From positions 1 to 8,966 of the forward strand of contig JACDAR010000080.1 in the NCBI GenBank assembly GCA_013695335.1: a stretch of 8,966 bases of DNA. Reading direction: 5' to 3'. The position numbers were made by a program, and so were the translations under genes. This document shows, one piece after another, positions 1 to 6,343 of the stretch (within the stretch, counting starts at the first letter, position 1; every line of letters begins with the position of its first letter). This stretch comes from Rubrobacter sp. GTDB lineage: Bacteria > Actinomycetota > Rubrobacteria > Rubrobacterales > Rubrobacteraceae. The notes below the pieces were generated by a model, which ran no database searches, was not told the DNA's origin, and saw nothing but the letters and a program-made list of their open reading frames with translations.

Positions 1-857
1 TGTTTCTGATAGATGCGGCGGGCGGCGTGCAGCACGTCGTTGGTCCAGAGGGTGAGCTTTCGGTATCCGGCGCGGCGGGCGAAGCGGATGCATTCTTCGA
101 CGAGTCTTTCTCCCAGGCCGAGGCCGCGCGCCTCCGGCTCGACCAGGAGCAACCGGAGTTTGGCTACCTCGTCGTTCACTCTCACCATGAAGACGCAGCC
201 GACGATCTTGTGTCCCATCTCCGCGATCCAGGCCCGTTCCCGCATGGGATCGTGGTTTTCGGCGAAGTCAGCGACTATGCGGGCAACGAGCGCCTCGAAT
301 CGTTCGTCCCAGCCGTACTCCCTGGCGTAGAGTGCGCCGTGCCGATGGACCACCCAGCCCATGTCTCCAGGCTCGTGTTGCCTGAGGAAAAACGGCTCGG
401 CGAATTTGAACTTCCCGCCTGGCTCATCGCCGAGGATGCCCTCGATGGTCCGCATGGCGTCGAGCAGCCGCCGACGGTCACCTTTCGAAAGCGCGGTGAG
501 CATCTCTGCCACCTCATCGCGCGAACGCTCGTCGAGCATGGAGACGGCTGATTCGCCTTGGGGGGTGAGGGAGAGCAAACGCCGACGGCCGTCGGACTCG
601 GAGCGAACCCTGTCTACCAGGCCATTCTTCTCCAGCCCGGCCAGTATGCGGCTGAGGTGTCCAGGGTCAAGGCCAAGTTCGCGCGAGAGATCCGTCGCTG
701 TAGCGCCGCCGCGTGAAACCTCGATCAGCACCCGCGCCTCCGCCAGCGAGTACGGACTGTGCAACAACCCCTCGCGCAGAACCCCGATCCGACGCGTGAA
801 AAACCTGTTGAACCGCCGAACCACCCAAACCTCAGAGTCTGGATCCACCCCTCGCAC
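1..857 (-). CDS. MarR-GNAT fusion protein (regulator plus acetyltransferase), 3' end outside window
   Basis: This is a two-domain protein: a MarR-type winged helix-turn-helix repressor joined to a GNAT N-acetyltransferase that would move an acetyl group from acetyl-CoA to an amine. I translated 285 codons from GTG at 857; the frame stays open to the left edge. Residues about 36-145 form the MarR part, with the recognition-helix region around ATDLSRELGLDPGHLSRIL (53-72) and the wing SDGRRRLLSLT (88-98), which carries the usual D-x-R. Residues about 150-285 form the GNAT part, with the acetyl-CoA-binding R-x-x-G-x-G motif at 244-249 (RGLGLG), followed by a conserved-style helix and the TLWTND strand. 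The fusion type is known in bacteria; the substrate cannot be read from sequence. The GTG start is supported by AAGGAGG at 863-869, five bases upstream. Only about the last 20-30 residues should be missing. It is a lone minus-strand gene, probably autoregulated (see promoter). Confidence 0.92.
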   Translation of the reverse strand, partial: MRGVDPDSEVWVVRRFNRFFTRRIGVLREGLLHSPYSLAEARVLIEVSRGGATATDLSRELGLDPGHLSRILAGLEKNGLVDRVRSESDGRRRLLSLTPQGESAVSMLDERSRDEVAEMLTALSKGDRRRLLDAMRTIEGILGDEPGGKFKFAEPFFLRQHEPGDMGWVVHRHGALYAREYGWDERFEALVARIVADFAENHDPMRERAWIAEMGHKIVGCVFMVRVNDEVAKLRLLLVEPEARGLGLGERLVEECIRFARRAGYRKLTLWTNDVLHAARRIYQK

Positions 858-862
858 GTCAA

Positions 863-869
863 CCTCCTT
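863..869 (-). promoter_or_regulatory. Ribosome binding site of the MarR-GNAT gene
   Basis: On the minus strand the sequence reads AAGGAGG, a near-complete anti-16S match, with five bases before GTG at 857. It fixes the start codon, since there is no ATG with a comparable signal nearby. Confidence 0.85.
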
Positions 870-883
870 ATAGTTGCAATTAT
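870..883. promoter_or_regulatory. Putative MarR operator, 14-bp imperfect palindrome over the -10 box
   Basis: The plus strand reads ATAGTTG-CAATTAT, two 7-base arms that match as inverted repeats at 6 of 7 positions, centred on TTGCAA. It covers most of the -10 box and the likely transcription start, where a bound repressor would block polymerase. MarR proteins typically bind such short A+T-rich palindromes and often repress their own gene. A second TTATAGT lies exactly 30 bp away (868-874 and 898-904), about three helical turns, and may be a second half-site. Binding is inferred. Confidence 0.45.
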
Positions 884-907
884 CAAGTTTTTATTTGTTA
901 TAGTCAA
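879..907 (-). promoter_or_regulatory. Sigma70-type promoter of the MarR-GNAT gene
   Basis: Minus strand: -35 TTGACT (907-902), a 17-base spacer, and -10 GATAAT (884-879). Each box differs from consensus by one base, and the spacer is ideal. Transcription would begin near 872, giving a very short leader that still contains the AAGGAGG site. The region is markedly A+T-rich against a G+C-rich background. Confidence 0.75.
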
Positions 908-924
908 ACAGATATCCCATTCTG

Positions 925-1443
925 TCATTTGACCGGGTTCAGATGGCGTGGTTCGTCAGCGTACCTGGGTGGTCTGCGAACCTGTGCCAACAGGAAATTT
1001 CTCACGATGTGCGGCGTCGTTGACTCTCGTAAGAGATAGCGACTCAGGGCTTGCCTGACGTGCCTGTCCGGGGTGATGATCATTGGGTGGCAGGCGAACC
1101 ATAAGGTGATGCTCTGCTCCCCATGCTCGATACACCGCCCTGACTTCTCATGGCTTCGTTCAAGGAGCTCGTGCGCTCTACGCCCCGGCGTCTCAAAGTG
1201 GCTTTGGGGGTTGGATTTCCCTTCTCGGAGATCTCCTGCCAGCAGGTCACGGAGCTGTAACCTCTCGCGGGTTTCTTTAGAGCGGCAGCCCGGTCGGGAT
1301 GCGTCCTCATCCGCTGGGTAGCGCCTTGAGCACCTCCAGCAGTGGGAGTCGTGGGGGTTGACGGGAGCGGCTTTGGCTTTTGCAGGTAGGCCGTCAGCGT
1401 CTACGGTCGTGGAGCGTTCGATGCCCTGCATGATCTGATCCAC
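925..1443 (-). CDS. Doubtful hypothetical protein with a CxxC motif
   Basis: This is an open frame of 172 codons starting with GTG at 1443, preceded by GGGGAG about four bases upstream. I do not recognise the protein. It has a C-W-R-C pair near residues 35-38 and a further Cys in PGCRSKE shortly after, which could bind zinc, then a highly charged middle and a basic C-terminus. Third-position G+C is moderate and lower than in the surrounding firm genes. It ends just before the MarR-GNAT promoter, on the same strand as that gene, so it would read toward it. It could be a real small protein, the remnant of one, or chance. The same strand just upstream (1496-1669) has another open stretch in a different frame, which hints at frameshift decay. 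Confidence 0.28.
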   Translation of the reverse strand: MDQIMQGIERSTTVDADGLPAKAKAAPVNPHDSHCWRCSRRYPADEDASRPGCRSKETRERLQLRDLLAGDLREGKSNPQSHFETPGRRAHELLERSHEKSGRCIEHGEQSITLWFACHPMIITPDRHVRQALSRYLLRESTTPHIVRNFLLAQVRRPPRYADEPRHLNPVK

Positions 1444-1951
1444 GGAACTCCCCGTCGCTTTCTCGCCACCACACGGACTTTGGAAGTGCAGCCATCTACC
1501 GCGACCTCTGAAAACCAGGACTGATCATCTGATCGCAGGCATCGAGCACTGTTTGTTGCGAAGCCCCCCAGATGATTTGGCACTCCATACTCCATTCGCG
1601 CGCGGGCGCTCCACCTACCGGCAGAAGCTCCCGAGGCTTGAACTCCAGCGACGCTTTTGTTACTAATGCTTATCAAAGGTCGAAAGAGGAGCATTTGATC
1701 AAAGCTGCAAGAAGTGCCAGCAGCAAACGCAGTCTACCGGGGCTCTTGCATCCAGTATGCTCCATTAGTTGTGTCCCGCCGTGTTCCAGGCGGTACCAGA
1801 CCCTGGGAGAGTGTGGGATCGGCAGCACCCCGACTTGGTTCATTTTGCCGAAGAGCGATACACGGCCGGCCCTGAAGAACCCCGTGACTTCGGCGCGGCA
1901 TCAAGCACCGTGGATGGTACGTCACCGCTGGCTTTACGGCGCGGAGCTTGT
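1444..1951. other. Stretch without a confident gene; possible decayed coding DNA
   Basis: No reading frame here looks like a protein family I know. On the minus strand, 1669-1496 is open for 57 codons and gives a plausible-looking peptide (it includes REWSMECQIIWGASQQ) with no start codon, and it ends at TAG. Another minus-strand frame runs 1694-1401. On the plus strand the frame of the large regulator is open back to a TTG at 1769, but that extension has no protein-like conservation that I can recognise. A perfect 10-bp palindrome TTTGATCAAA sits at 1694-1703. A promoter for the downstream regulator should lie in this stretch, but I could not pick one with confidence. Confidence 0.35.
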
Positions 1952-4933
1952 ATGAGGGGAGATCCAAACGCCCAGAGGAACCGTCGCGACGGTTCGGAGG
2001 CGCATGGTTTGCATGTAGTTTCTTCGGAGAGAGGCGTCTACGACAACCTCCCGCTTCCGCTGACGAGCTTCGTCGGCCGCGAGTCGGAGCTCGCGGAGGT
2101 GCGGGGGATGTTCCGTCCGGGGCGCCTTCTCACGCTGACCGGGGTCGGAGGGTGCGGCAAGACCAGGCTCGCGCTGGAGGCGGCGCGGAGCCTCGCGGAC
2201 GGCGACGCTTCGGCCCATGGCTCAGGAGGCGAGTTCTCGGACGGGGTCTGGCTGATCGAACTGGATTCTCTGAGGGACCCGTCACTGGTCGCGAGGGAGG
2301 TGGCCTCCGTGCTGGGGGTGAGGGAGCGTCCCGGACGCGAGCTGGAGCAGGAGCTTGCGGTAGCCCTGCGCGACGAACGGTGTCTGATCCTGCTCGACAA
2401 CTGCGAGCATCTCGTCGGGGCGTGCGCGGAGTTGGCCGAGGGATTGTTGCGTTGGTGCCCCGGCCTCGCGGTGCTCGCCACGAGCCGCGAGCCGCTCGGG
2501 GTGGCGGGCGAGATGGTGTGGCCGAGGTCGGCGCTGTCCGTGCCAGACTCCCCGTCGCTTGAGGCGGTTTCGCGCTGCGAGTCGGCGCGGCTCTTCGAAG
2601 AGCGGGCAGCCGCCGCTTCGCCCGGCTTCGCGCTCACGGAGGCGAACGCCCCGGCGGTGGCGGAGGTGTGCCAACGTCTCGACGGCATCCCGCTCGCCAT
2701 CGAGCTCGCCGCCGCCAGGGTAATGAGCATGACGCCGTCCCAGATCTCCGCCCGCCTCCACGACGCGCTGGGAGTGCTCGCCCCCGGCCCCCGAACCGCG
2801 CCGGAGCGCCAAAGAACGCTGCGGGCTACGATAAGTTGGAGCTACGACCTCCTCCCGCCCCCCGAGCGCGCACTATTACGCGCGCTCTCCGTGTTCTCGG
2901 GCGGCTTCACCCTCGAAGCTGCCGAGGAAGTGTGCAGGGCTGACGCCGAAAGAGTCGGGGACGGAGCCGGAAAAACCTGCGGTGATTCGGTGCTGAGTCT
3001 CCTATCGCGTCTCGTGTATAAGTCGCTCGTCCAGGTGCGGCGGACCGGCGAGGCGGCGCGATACCGCTTGCAAGAGGTCATCCGCCAGTACGCCTCCGAA
3101 AAACTGGAAGAGGCGGGTGAGGTTGGCGAGATGCGCCGAATGCACGCCGTCTTCTTCCGGGACTTCGCCGAGGGGGCCGAGCCCGGCCTCACCGAGCCAG
3201 ATCCGGAGTTCTGGCTGGATCTCGTAGATGAGGATCTCGACAACCTCCGCACGGCCATGTCGTGGGCGGCAGCCTCCAGCGACGCGGAGCTTGGCCTACG
3301 CATCTCCTGCGCGCTCGCGTGGTTCTGGCTGCGTCGGAGCCATCTGGTCGAAGGTCGTGCCTCCGTCGCACGGGCGCTGAAGGTCGGCGAAGGGTCGGAA
3401 ATCATGGTGGCGAAGGCCATCCACGTCTCCGGCGGACTCGCCTGGGCGCAGGGCGACCGGGACGTGGCCGGACCCCTTCTGGGCGAGGCTGTGGCGCGCC
3501 TCAGGGAGCTGGACGACTACGAATGGCAGGACGTGTGGCTCTCATCCGCTCTCTCCACTTACAGCCTCGAACATCTGGCCCGTGGCGAGACCGGGAAAGC
3601 CCTCGCTGCCGCCGAGGAGAGCGTTACCGTCGGCCGGAGGCACGGGGAAACCAACTTGCTGGCGAGGGCGCTGGCGACGCTCGGGGTCGCGCGCATGGCC
3701 GCTGGAGACTTCGACGAAGCGACCCCGCCGCTGGAGAAGAGCGCGGCCATCTGCCGGCGCCTCGGAGACGGCTGGCTCCTCTCCTTCCCGCTTGGAAACC
3801 TCGCCGCGATGGCCCTCTGGACCGGGGACCACGGAAAGGCGCAGTCGCTGGCCGAGGAGAGCGTCCGGGCGCTGCGGGGCCTGGGTGATAAGTGGCTTCT
3901 CTCCGTCTCCCTGGCGTACCTCGCGGCCACGCTCTCGGCGCGCGAACGCTGCCGAAGGGCGGCGGTCCTCTTCGGGGCCAGCGACGCCATGCGGGAGGTG
4001 GTCGGCCAGGCAGAGGTGTACTCCCACTACCGCGAGGTCCACGATCAGGGCGTGGAGAGCGCCCGGGGTGCCCTCGGACAAGAAGAAACCGACGCCGCGT
4101 GGGCCGAGGGGCGTTCGATGGGCATAGAGCAGGCGATCTCCTTCGCCCTCGAAGAAGACGAGAGCGCGCCCGAGGAGCCTTCTGCCCCGACCCTCCGCGT
4201 CCTCGTCCTCGGGCAGCCGCGGGTGGAGATCGGCGGCGGGGCGGTGGAGTCCTCCGCCTGGAAGTACGCGAAGGTCAGGGAACTGTTTTTCTACCTCATA
4301 AGCCACCCGCCCCGCACACGGACCAGGATCGGGCTCGACCTCTGGCCCGACGCTTCCCCCTCCCAACTCAGGAACGCCTTCCACACCGCGATGCACCGCC
4401 TCCGGAAAGCCCTCGGCCCCCCGAACAGGATCCGCTTCTCCGGCGGTCGCTACACCTTCGACCGCGCCATCCCCCACGGCTTCGACGTCGCGGACTTCGA
4501 AGAGAAGACCCGCCAGGCTCATCAGTGCGCCAAGGAAGATCCCGCGACCGCCACGACGCTCCTCGAACAAGCCGCCAAACTCTACCGCGGAGACTTCCTG
4601 GAGGGCTTCTCCGGCGGAGAGTGGATCTTCCCCCGCCAGCAAGAACTGCGCGAGATCCACATCGAAGGCCAGCTCCTCCTCGGACGACTCCTCACCGAAC
4701 AAAACGAAAACTCAAGAGCCGCCCGAGCCTACCATCGAGCCATCGCCCACGACCCCTACTCAGGCAAGGCGCACGCCGGGCTCATCCTGGCCTACTCACG
4801 CCACGGCGAGCGGGGACGCGCCCTCCGGCACTACAAAAACCTCGAAGACACCTTCCCTAGAGAACTCGGCGCAATGCCCCCGCCCGAACTCACCTCCCTC
4901 ATCGAGCGGCTGCGCAACGGCGAAGAAATATAG
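1952..4933 (+). CDS. NB-ARC/TPR signal-transduction ATPase with C-terminal winged-helix and BTAD domains
   Basis: Predicted transcription regulator of the STAND ATPase class, about 993 residues. Residues about 32-330 are an NB-ARC module: the entry LPLTSFVGRESEL, Walker A GVGGCGKT (64-71), Walker B CLILLDNCEHL (144-154), TSREPL shortly after, and the GIPLAIELAAARV motif. Residues about 400-670 are TPR-like helical repeats. Residues 673-733 match the segment (LFGASDAMRE... to AWAEGRSMGIEQAISFAL) that in many relatives precedes a LuxR helix-turn-helix. Here it is followed instead by an OmpR-like winged helix (about 748-840) and a BTAD domain (about 842-988). In AfsR/SARP proteins this pair is N-terminal. 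The likely role is ATP-gated activation of target genes; targets are unknown. I chose ATG 1952 (CGGAG five bases before). TTG 2009 has a better-placed GGAGG at 1996-2000 and would still keep all domains. The frame is open back to TTG 1769. Confidence 0.9.
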   Translation: MRGDPNAQRNRRDGSEAHGLHVVSSERGVYDNLPLPLTSFVGRESELAEVRGMFRPGRLLTLTGVGGCGKTRLALEAARSLADGDASAHGSGGEFSDGVWLIELDSLRDPSLVAREVASVLGVRERPGRELEQELAVALRDERCLILLDNCEHLVGACAELAEGLLRWCPGLAVLATSREPLGVAGEMVWPRSALSVPDSPSLEAVSRCESARLFEERAAAASPGFALTEANAPAVAEVCQRLDGIPLAIELAAARVMSMTPSQISARLHDALGVLAPGPRTAPERQRTLRATISWSYDLLPPPERALLRALSVFSGGFTLEAAEEVCRADAERVGDGAGKTCGDSVLSLLSRLVYKSLVQVRRTGEAARYRLQEVIRQYASEKLEEAGEVGEMRRMHAVFFRDFAEGAEPGLTEPDPEFWLDLVDEDLDNLRTAMSWAAASSDAELGLRISCALAWFWLRRSHLVEGRASVARALKVGEGSEIMVAKAIHVSGGLAWAQGDRDVAGPLLGEAVARLRELDDYEWQDVWLSSALSTYSLEHLARGETGKALAAAEESVTVGRRHGETNLLARALATLGVARMAAGDFDEATPPLEKSAAICRRLGDGWLLSFPLGNLAAMALWTGDHGKAQSLAEESVRALRGLGDKWLLSVSLAYLAATLSARERCRRAAVLFGASDAMREVVGQAEVYSHYREVHDQGVESARGALGQEETDAAWAEGRSMGIEQAISFALEEDESAPEEPSAPTLRVLVLGQPRVEIGGGAVESSAWKYAKVRELFFYLISHPPRTRTRIGLDLWPDASPSQLRNAFHTAMHRLRKALGPPNRIRFSGGRYTFDRAIPHGFDVADFEEKTRQAHQCAKEDPATATTLLEQAAKLYRGDFLEGFSGGEWIFPRQQELREIHIEGQLLLGRLLTEQNENSRAARAYHRAIAHDPYSGKAHAGLILAYSRHGERGRALRHYKNLEDTFPRELGAMPPPELTSLIERLRNGEEI
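1979..1994. repeat. Perfect 16-bp palindrome at the 5' end of the regulator gene
   Basis: AACCGTCGCGACGGTT is fully self-complementary. If translation starts at TTG 2009, it lies in the untranslated leader just before the GGAGG site and would be a natural operator or leader hairpin. If it starts at ATG 1952, it encodes residues N-R-R-D-G. Function is unproven. Confidence 0.6.
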
Positions 4934-4961
4934 AGCGGTATTCTGGATAGGGTAGCCATTC

Positions 4962-5064
4962 GAAAACCGTGTGAGGATCCCGCCTTCTCGGGTTTCATGG
5001 CGAGTCCCGTGTAGCGGGTAGTTCACTTCGGCGCTCGCTGTTCGCTCCGTCGGACGGACGCCGA
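4962..5064 (+). terminator. Inverted repeats after the regulator gene, possible terminator region
   Basis: The gap after the regulator holds two foldable structures. GAAAACCG (4962-4969) pairs with CGGGTTTC (4989-4996) with one mismatch. Farther on, TCGGCG (5028-5033) pairs with CGCCGA (5059-5064) around an inner TCCGT-CGG-ACGGA hairpin (5046-5058). There is no U-tract after either, so factor-independent termination is uncertain. Confidence 0.3.
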
Positions 5065-5070
5065 GGCGGT

Positions 5071-5080
5071 CAACCGGTTG
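5071..5080. promoter_or_regulatory. 10-bp palindrome upstream of the toxin-antitoxin-like pair, possible operator
   Basis: CAACCGGTTG is a perfect palindrome placed five bases before the proposed -35 box of the small gene at 5123. Toxin-antitoxin operons are commonly autoregulated through such sites. A 10-bp palindrome can also arise by chance. Confidence 0.3.
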
Positions 5081-5085
5081 CCTGT

Positions 5086-5115
5086 TTGCCGGTAATGGCT
5101 GGAAGCGGGTAGAAT
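5086..5115 (+). promoter_or_regulatory. Promoter, probably leaderless, for the gene at 5123
   Basis: -35-like TTGCCG (5086-5091), an 18-base spacer and -10 TAGAAT (5110-5115). The -10 ends seven bases before ATG 5123, so the transcript would start at or within a base of the start codon. I see no ribosome-binding site at a normal distance, which agrees with a leaderless mRNA; these are frequent in Actinobacteria. A 9-base direct repeat AGCGGGTAG occurs at 5013-5021 and 5104-5112, the second copy overlapping the -10 box. Confidence 0.5.
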
Positions 5116-5122
5116 CAGGGTC

Positions 5123-5350
5123 ATGGAAAGATCCAGGGAACAAGAGCGCGGCTTCAAGCAACGCCCGCATCTCTTCGATTTGCTCGGCTCCGGGGGGTTG
5201 CCGGAAGAGGAGGCGCACGAGTTCGCCCGTAAGCTCGTCCGCCGCGCCCGCGAGGAGGGCGGCAGACACGAACCCGAGGCGGCGGCCCCTTCGCCGGAAG
5301 AGGTTCGGGCCAGGCGGGAAGCTCGCCGTCGGCGCGAATCCTCTCCTTGA
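5123..5350 (+). CDS. Small charged protein, candidate antitoxin partner of the PIN gene
   Basis: The product is 75 residues, very rich in Arg and Glu, with a probable amphipathic helix around PEEEAHEFARKLVRRAREE and a second charged stretch at the C-terminus (PEEVRARREARRR). I see no named antitoxin fold. The antitoxin call rests on context: its stop codon overlaps the start of a PIN-domain gene (TTGA at 5347-5350), the coupling typical of toxin-antitoxin pairs, and small charged proteins usually precede such toxins. It would then bind and silence the nuclease and perhaps repress the promoter. Translation is probably leaderless from ATG 5123. Because the downstream toxin is broken, this gene may now be an orphan. 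Confidence 0.6.
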   Translation: MERSREQERGFKQRPHLFDLLGSGGLPEEEAHEFARKLVRRAREEGGRHEPEAAAPSPEEVRARREARRRRESSP

Positions 5351-5600
5351 ACCCTCCCCTTATCGTCGTGGACTCGATGATCGTCGTCTCCGGCGTGAGC
5401 GGTAATCCGGACGGACCTTCCGCCGCGGCCCTGGACGCGGTAGCCACGGGCGAGGCGCGGCTCGCCATGAGCGACGCGCAGCTCTCCGAACTCGTGCGCG
5501 TCTTCGGCTACCCGGAGATCGAGGATTTGACCAAAAGCACGGTGAGAGCCTTCGAGATAGGATTAAATGTCGGCTACATGGGGATCATGTATCATCCGCG
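5347..5600 (+). pseudogene. PIN-domain toxin gene, 3' part lost
   Basis: Starts with TTG at 5347, overlapping the upstream stop by four bases. The N-terminal part fits PIN-family toxins of the COG1569 type: a beta strand ending in the first acidic residue (LIVVDSMIVVSG, Asp9), then DGPSAAALDAV and SDAQLSELVRVFGYPEIEDL with the second acidic position near Glu48. Similarity stops after about residue 84 (GIMYHP). The frame then runs on as an Arg/Pro/Ser-rich tail, which is only an out-of-frame reading of transporter sequence, to TGA at 5644-5646. The C-terminal half, which should supply the remaining acidic residues of the Mg-dependent ribonuclease site, is missing, so the product should be inactive. 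The end given here is the approximate junction. Confidence 0.7.
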
Positions 5601-6209
5601 CCGCCGCCCTACACCTTGTACGAGTTCCTCGGCAGCTTCTGGGTGAACCCGGCGCGCCATCCCGACTTCGCCTGGGCCCGGCTGAGCCGCTTCTTCCTGA
5701 ACATGACCGTAGCCATGCTCGTCACTTACAACGTCTTCTACCTCATCGAACACCTCGGCACGAGCCAGGCGCGGGTTCCCCGCCTCGTCTTGATCACCAC
5801 TCTCGTCCTCAACGTCGGGCTCGTGATCTTCAGCGTCGTTGGCGGGTGGCTCTCGGACCTCGCAGGCGGTAGGCGCAAGGTGTTTATTTGGGGCTCCGCC
5901 GTGGTTTTCGATGCCTTCCTCGTCGGGGTGACGATCTGCGGTATCGGTTTCGGTATCTACCTGGCCGTCGACCTCGCGCTCGTCTCCCAGGTGCTGCCCA
6001 ACACCGACGATGCGTCCAAGGATCTCGGGGTCTTCAACATCGCAGCCACGCTGCCCCAGTCCCTTGCCCCGGCTATAGCCCCGATCTTCCTCGCCATCCC
6101 GCTCTTCGCCGACGGCGGGGGTGACAATTACACGGCGCTCTACTTTGTCGCGGCCTCGCTCTCGATCGTCGGCGCCCTCGCCATCCTGCCTGTGAAAGGA
6201 GTGCGCTGA
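5601..6209 (+). pseudogene. C-terminal half of an MFS transporter, N-terminal half lost
   Basis: About 200 codons from the junction to TGA at 6209 encode the second half of a major facilitator superfamily permease. The frame begins PPYTLYEFLGSFWVNP, normally the central loop, then shows hydrophobic segments (MTVAMLVTYNVFYLI; LITTLVLNVGLVIFSVVGG; VFIWGSAVVFDAFLVGVTI; YLAVDLALVSQVL; YFVAASLSIVGALAIL). It has the cytoplasmic MFS loop GWLSDLAGGRRK and a C-terminal family-like stretch SKDLGVFNIAATLPQSLAPAIAP. The first six membrane segments are absent, and no start codon with a ribosome-binding site opens this frame; the nearest are TTG 5616 and ATG 5703. The break coincides with the broken PIN gene, so one deletion probably removed both missing parts. 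Its former substrate is unknown. Confidence 0.75.
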
Positions 6210-6257
6210 CAACCCACGCTGACCGCAGCGACGACGCAAAATCTCTGTGGGGTGCTA

Positions 6258-6326
6258 ATGAGCACGTCGGATGCGCCGCCGGGCAAGACGGCGATGATGC
6301 CACAGGACGCGGAAGAGGCTGGCTGA
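6258..6326 (+). CDS. Possible 22-residue ORF between the MFS remnant and the sulfatase gene
   Basis: ATG at 6258 opens a 22-residue frame (MSTSDAPPGKTAMMPQDAEE and two more) ending 17 bases before the sulfatase start. Only a weak GGGG lies upstream. It could be a leader peptide coupled to the sulfatase gene, but chance is the simpler reading. Confidence 0.15.
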   Translation: MSTSDAPPGKTAMMPQDAEEAG

Positions 6327-6343
6327 GGCGCCGGAGGCGTCTG

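Noticed and set aside
27..551. 174-codon plus-strand open frame
   Set aside because: Mirror frame of the MarR-GNAT gene; the minus-strand translation shows the GNAT acetyl-CoA motif and the MarR wing.
1769..1951. TTG-initiated N-terminal extension of the large regulator
   Set aside because: No ribosome-binding sequence near TTG 1769 and no recognisable domain in the 61 extra residues; the NB-ARC entry motif begins well after the ATG at 1952.
1572..1955. 127-codon plus-strand open frame
   Set aside because: Composition looks random (Ser/Arg/Pro-rich), there is no clear ribosome site and no domain, and it overlaps the start of the regulator gene.
3542..4702. 386-codon minus-strand open frame
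   Set aside because: It lies wholly inside the regulator gene, opposite strand. Long antisense frames are expected in high-GC genes, and the plus-strand protein has clear BTAD and TPR-type features here.
5616..6209. Independent short MFS-like transporter starting at TTG 5616
   Set aside because: No ribosome site, the start falls inside the usual central loop, and only half of the membrane segments are present; a truncated gene is the better reading.
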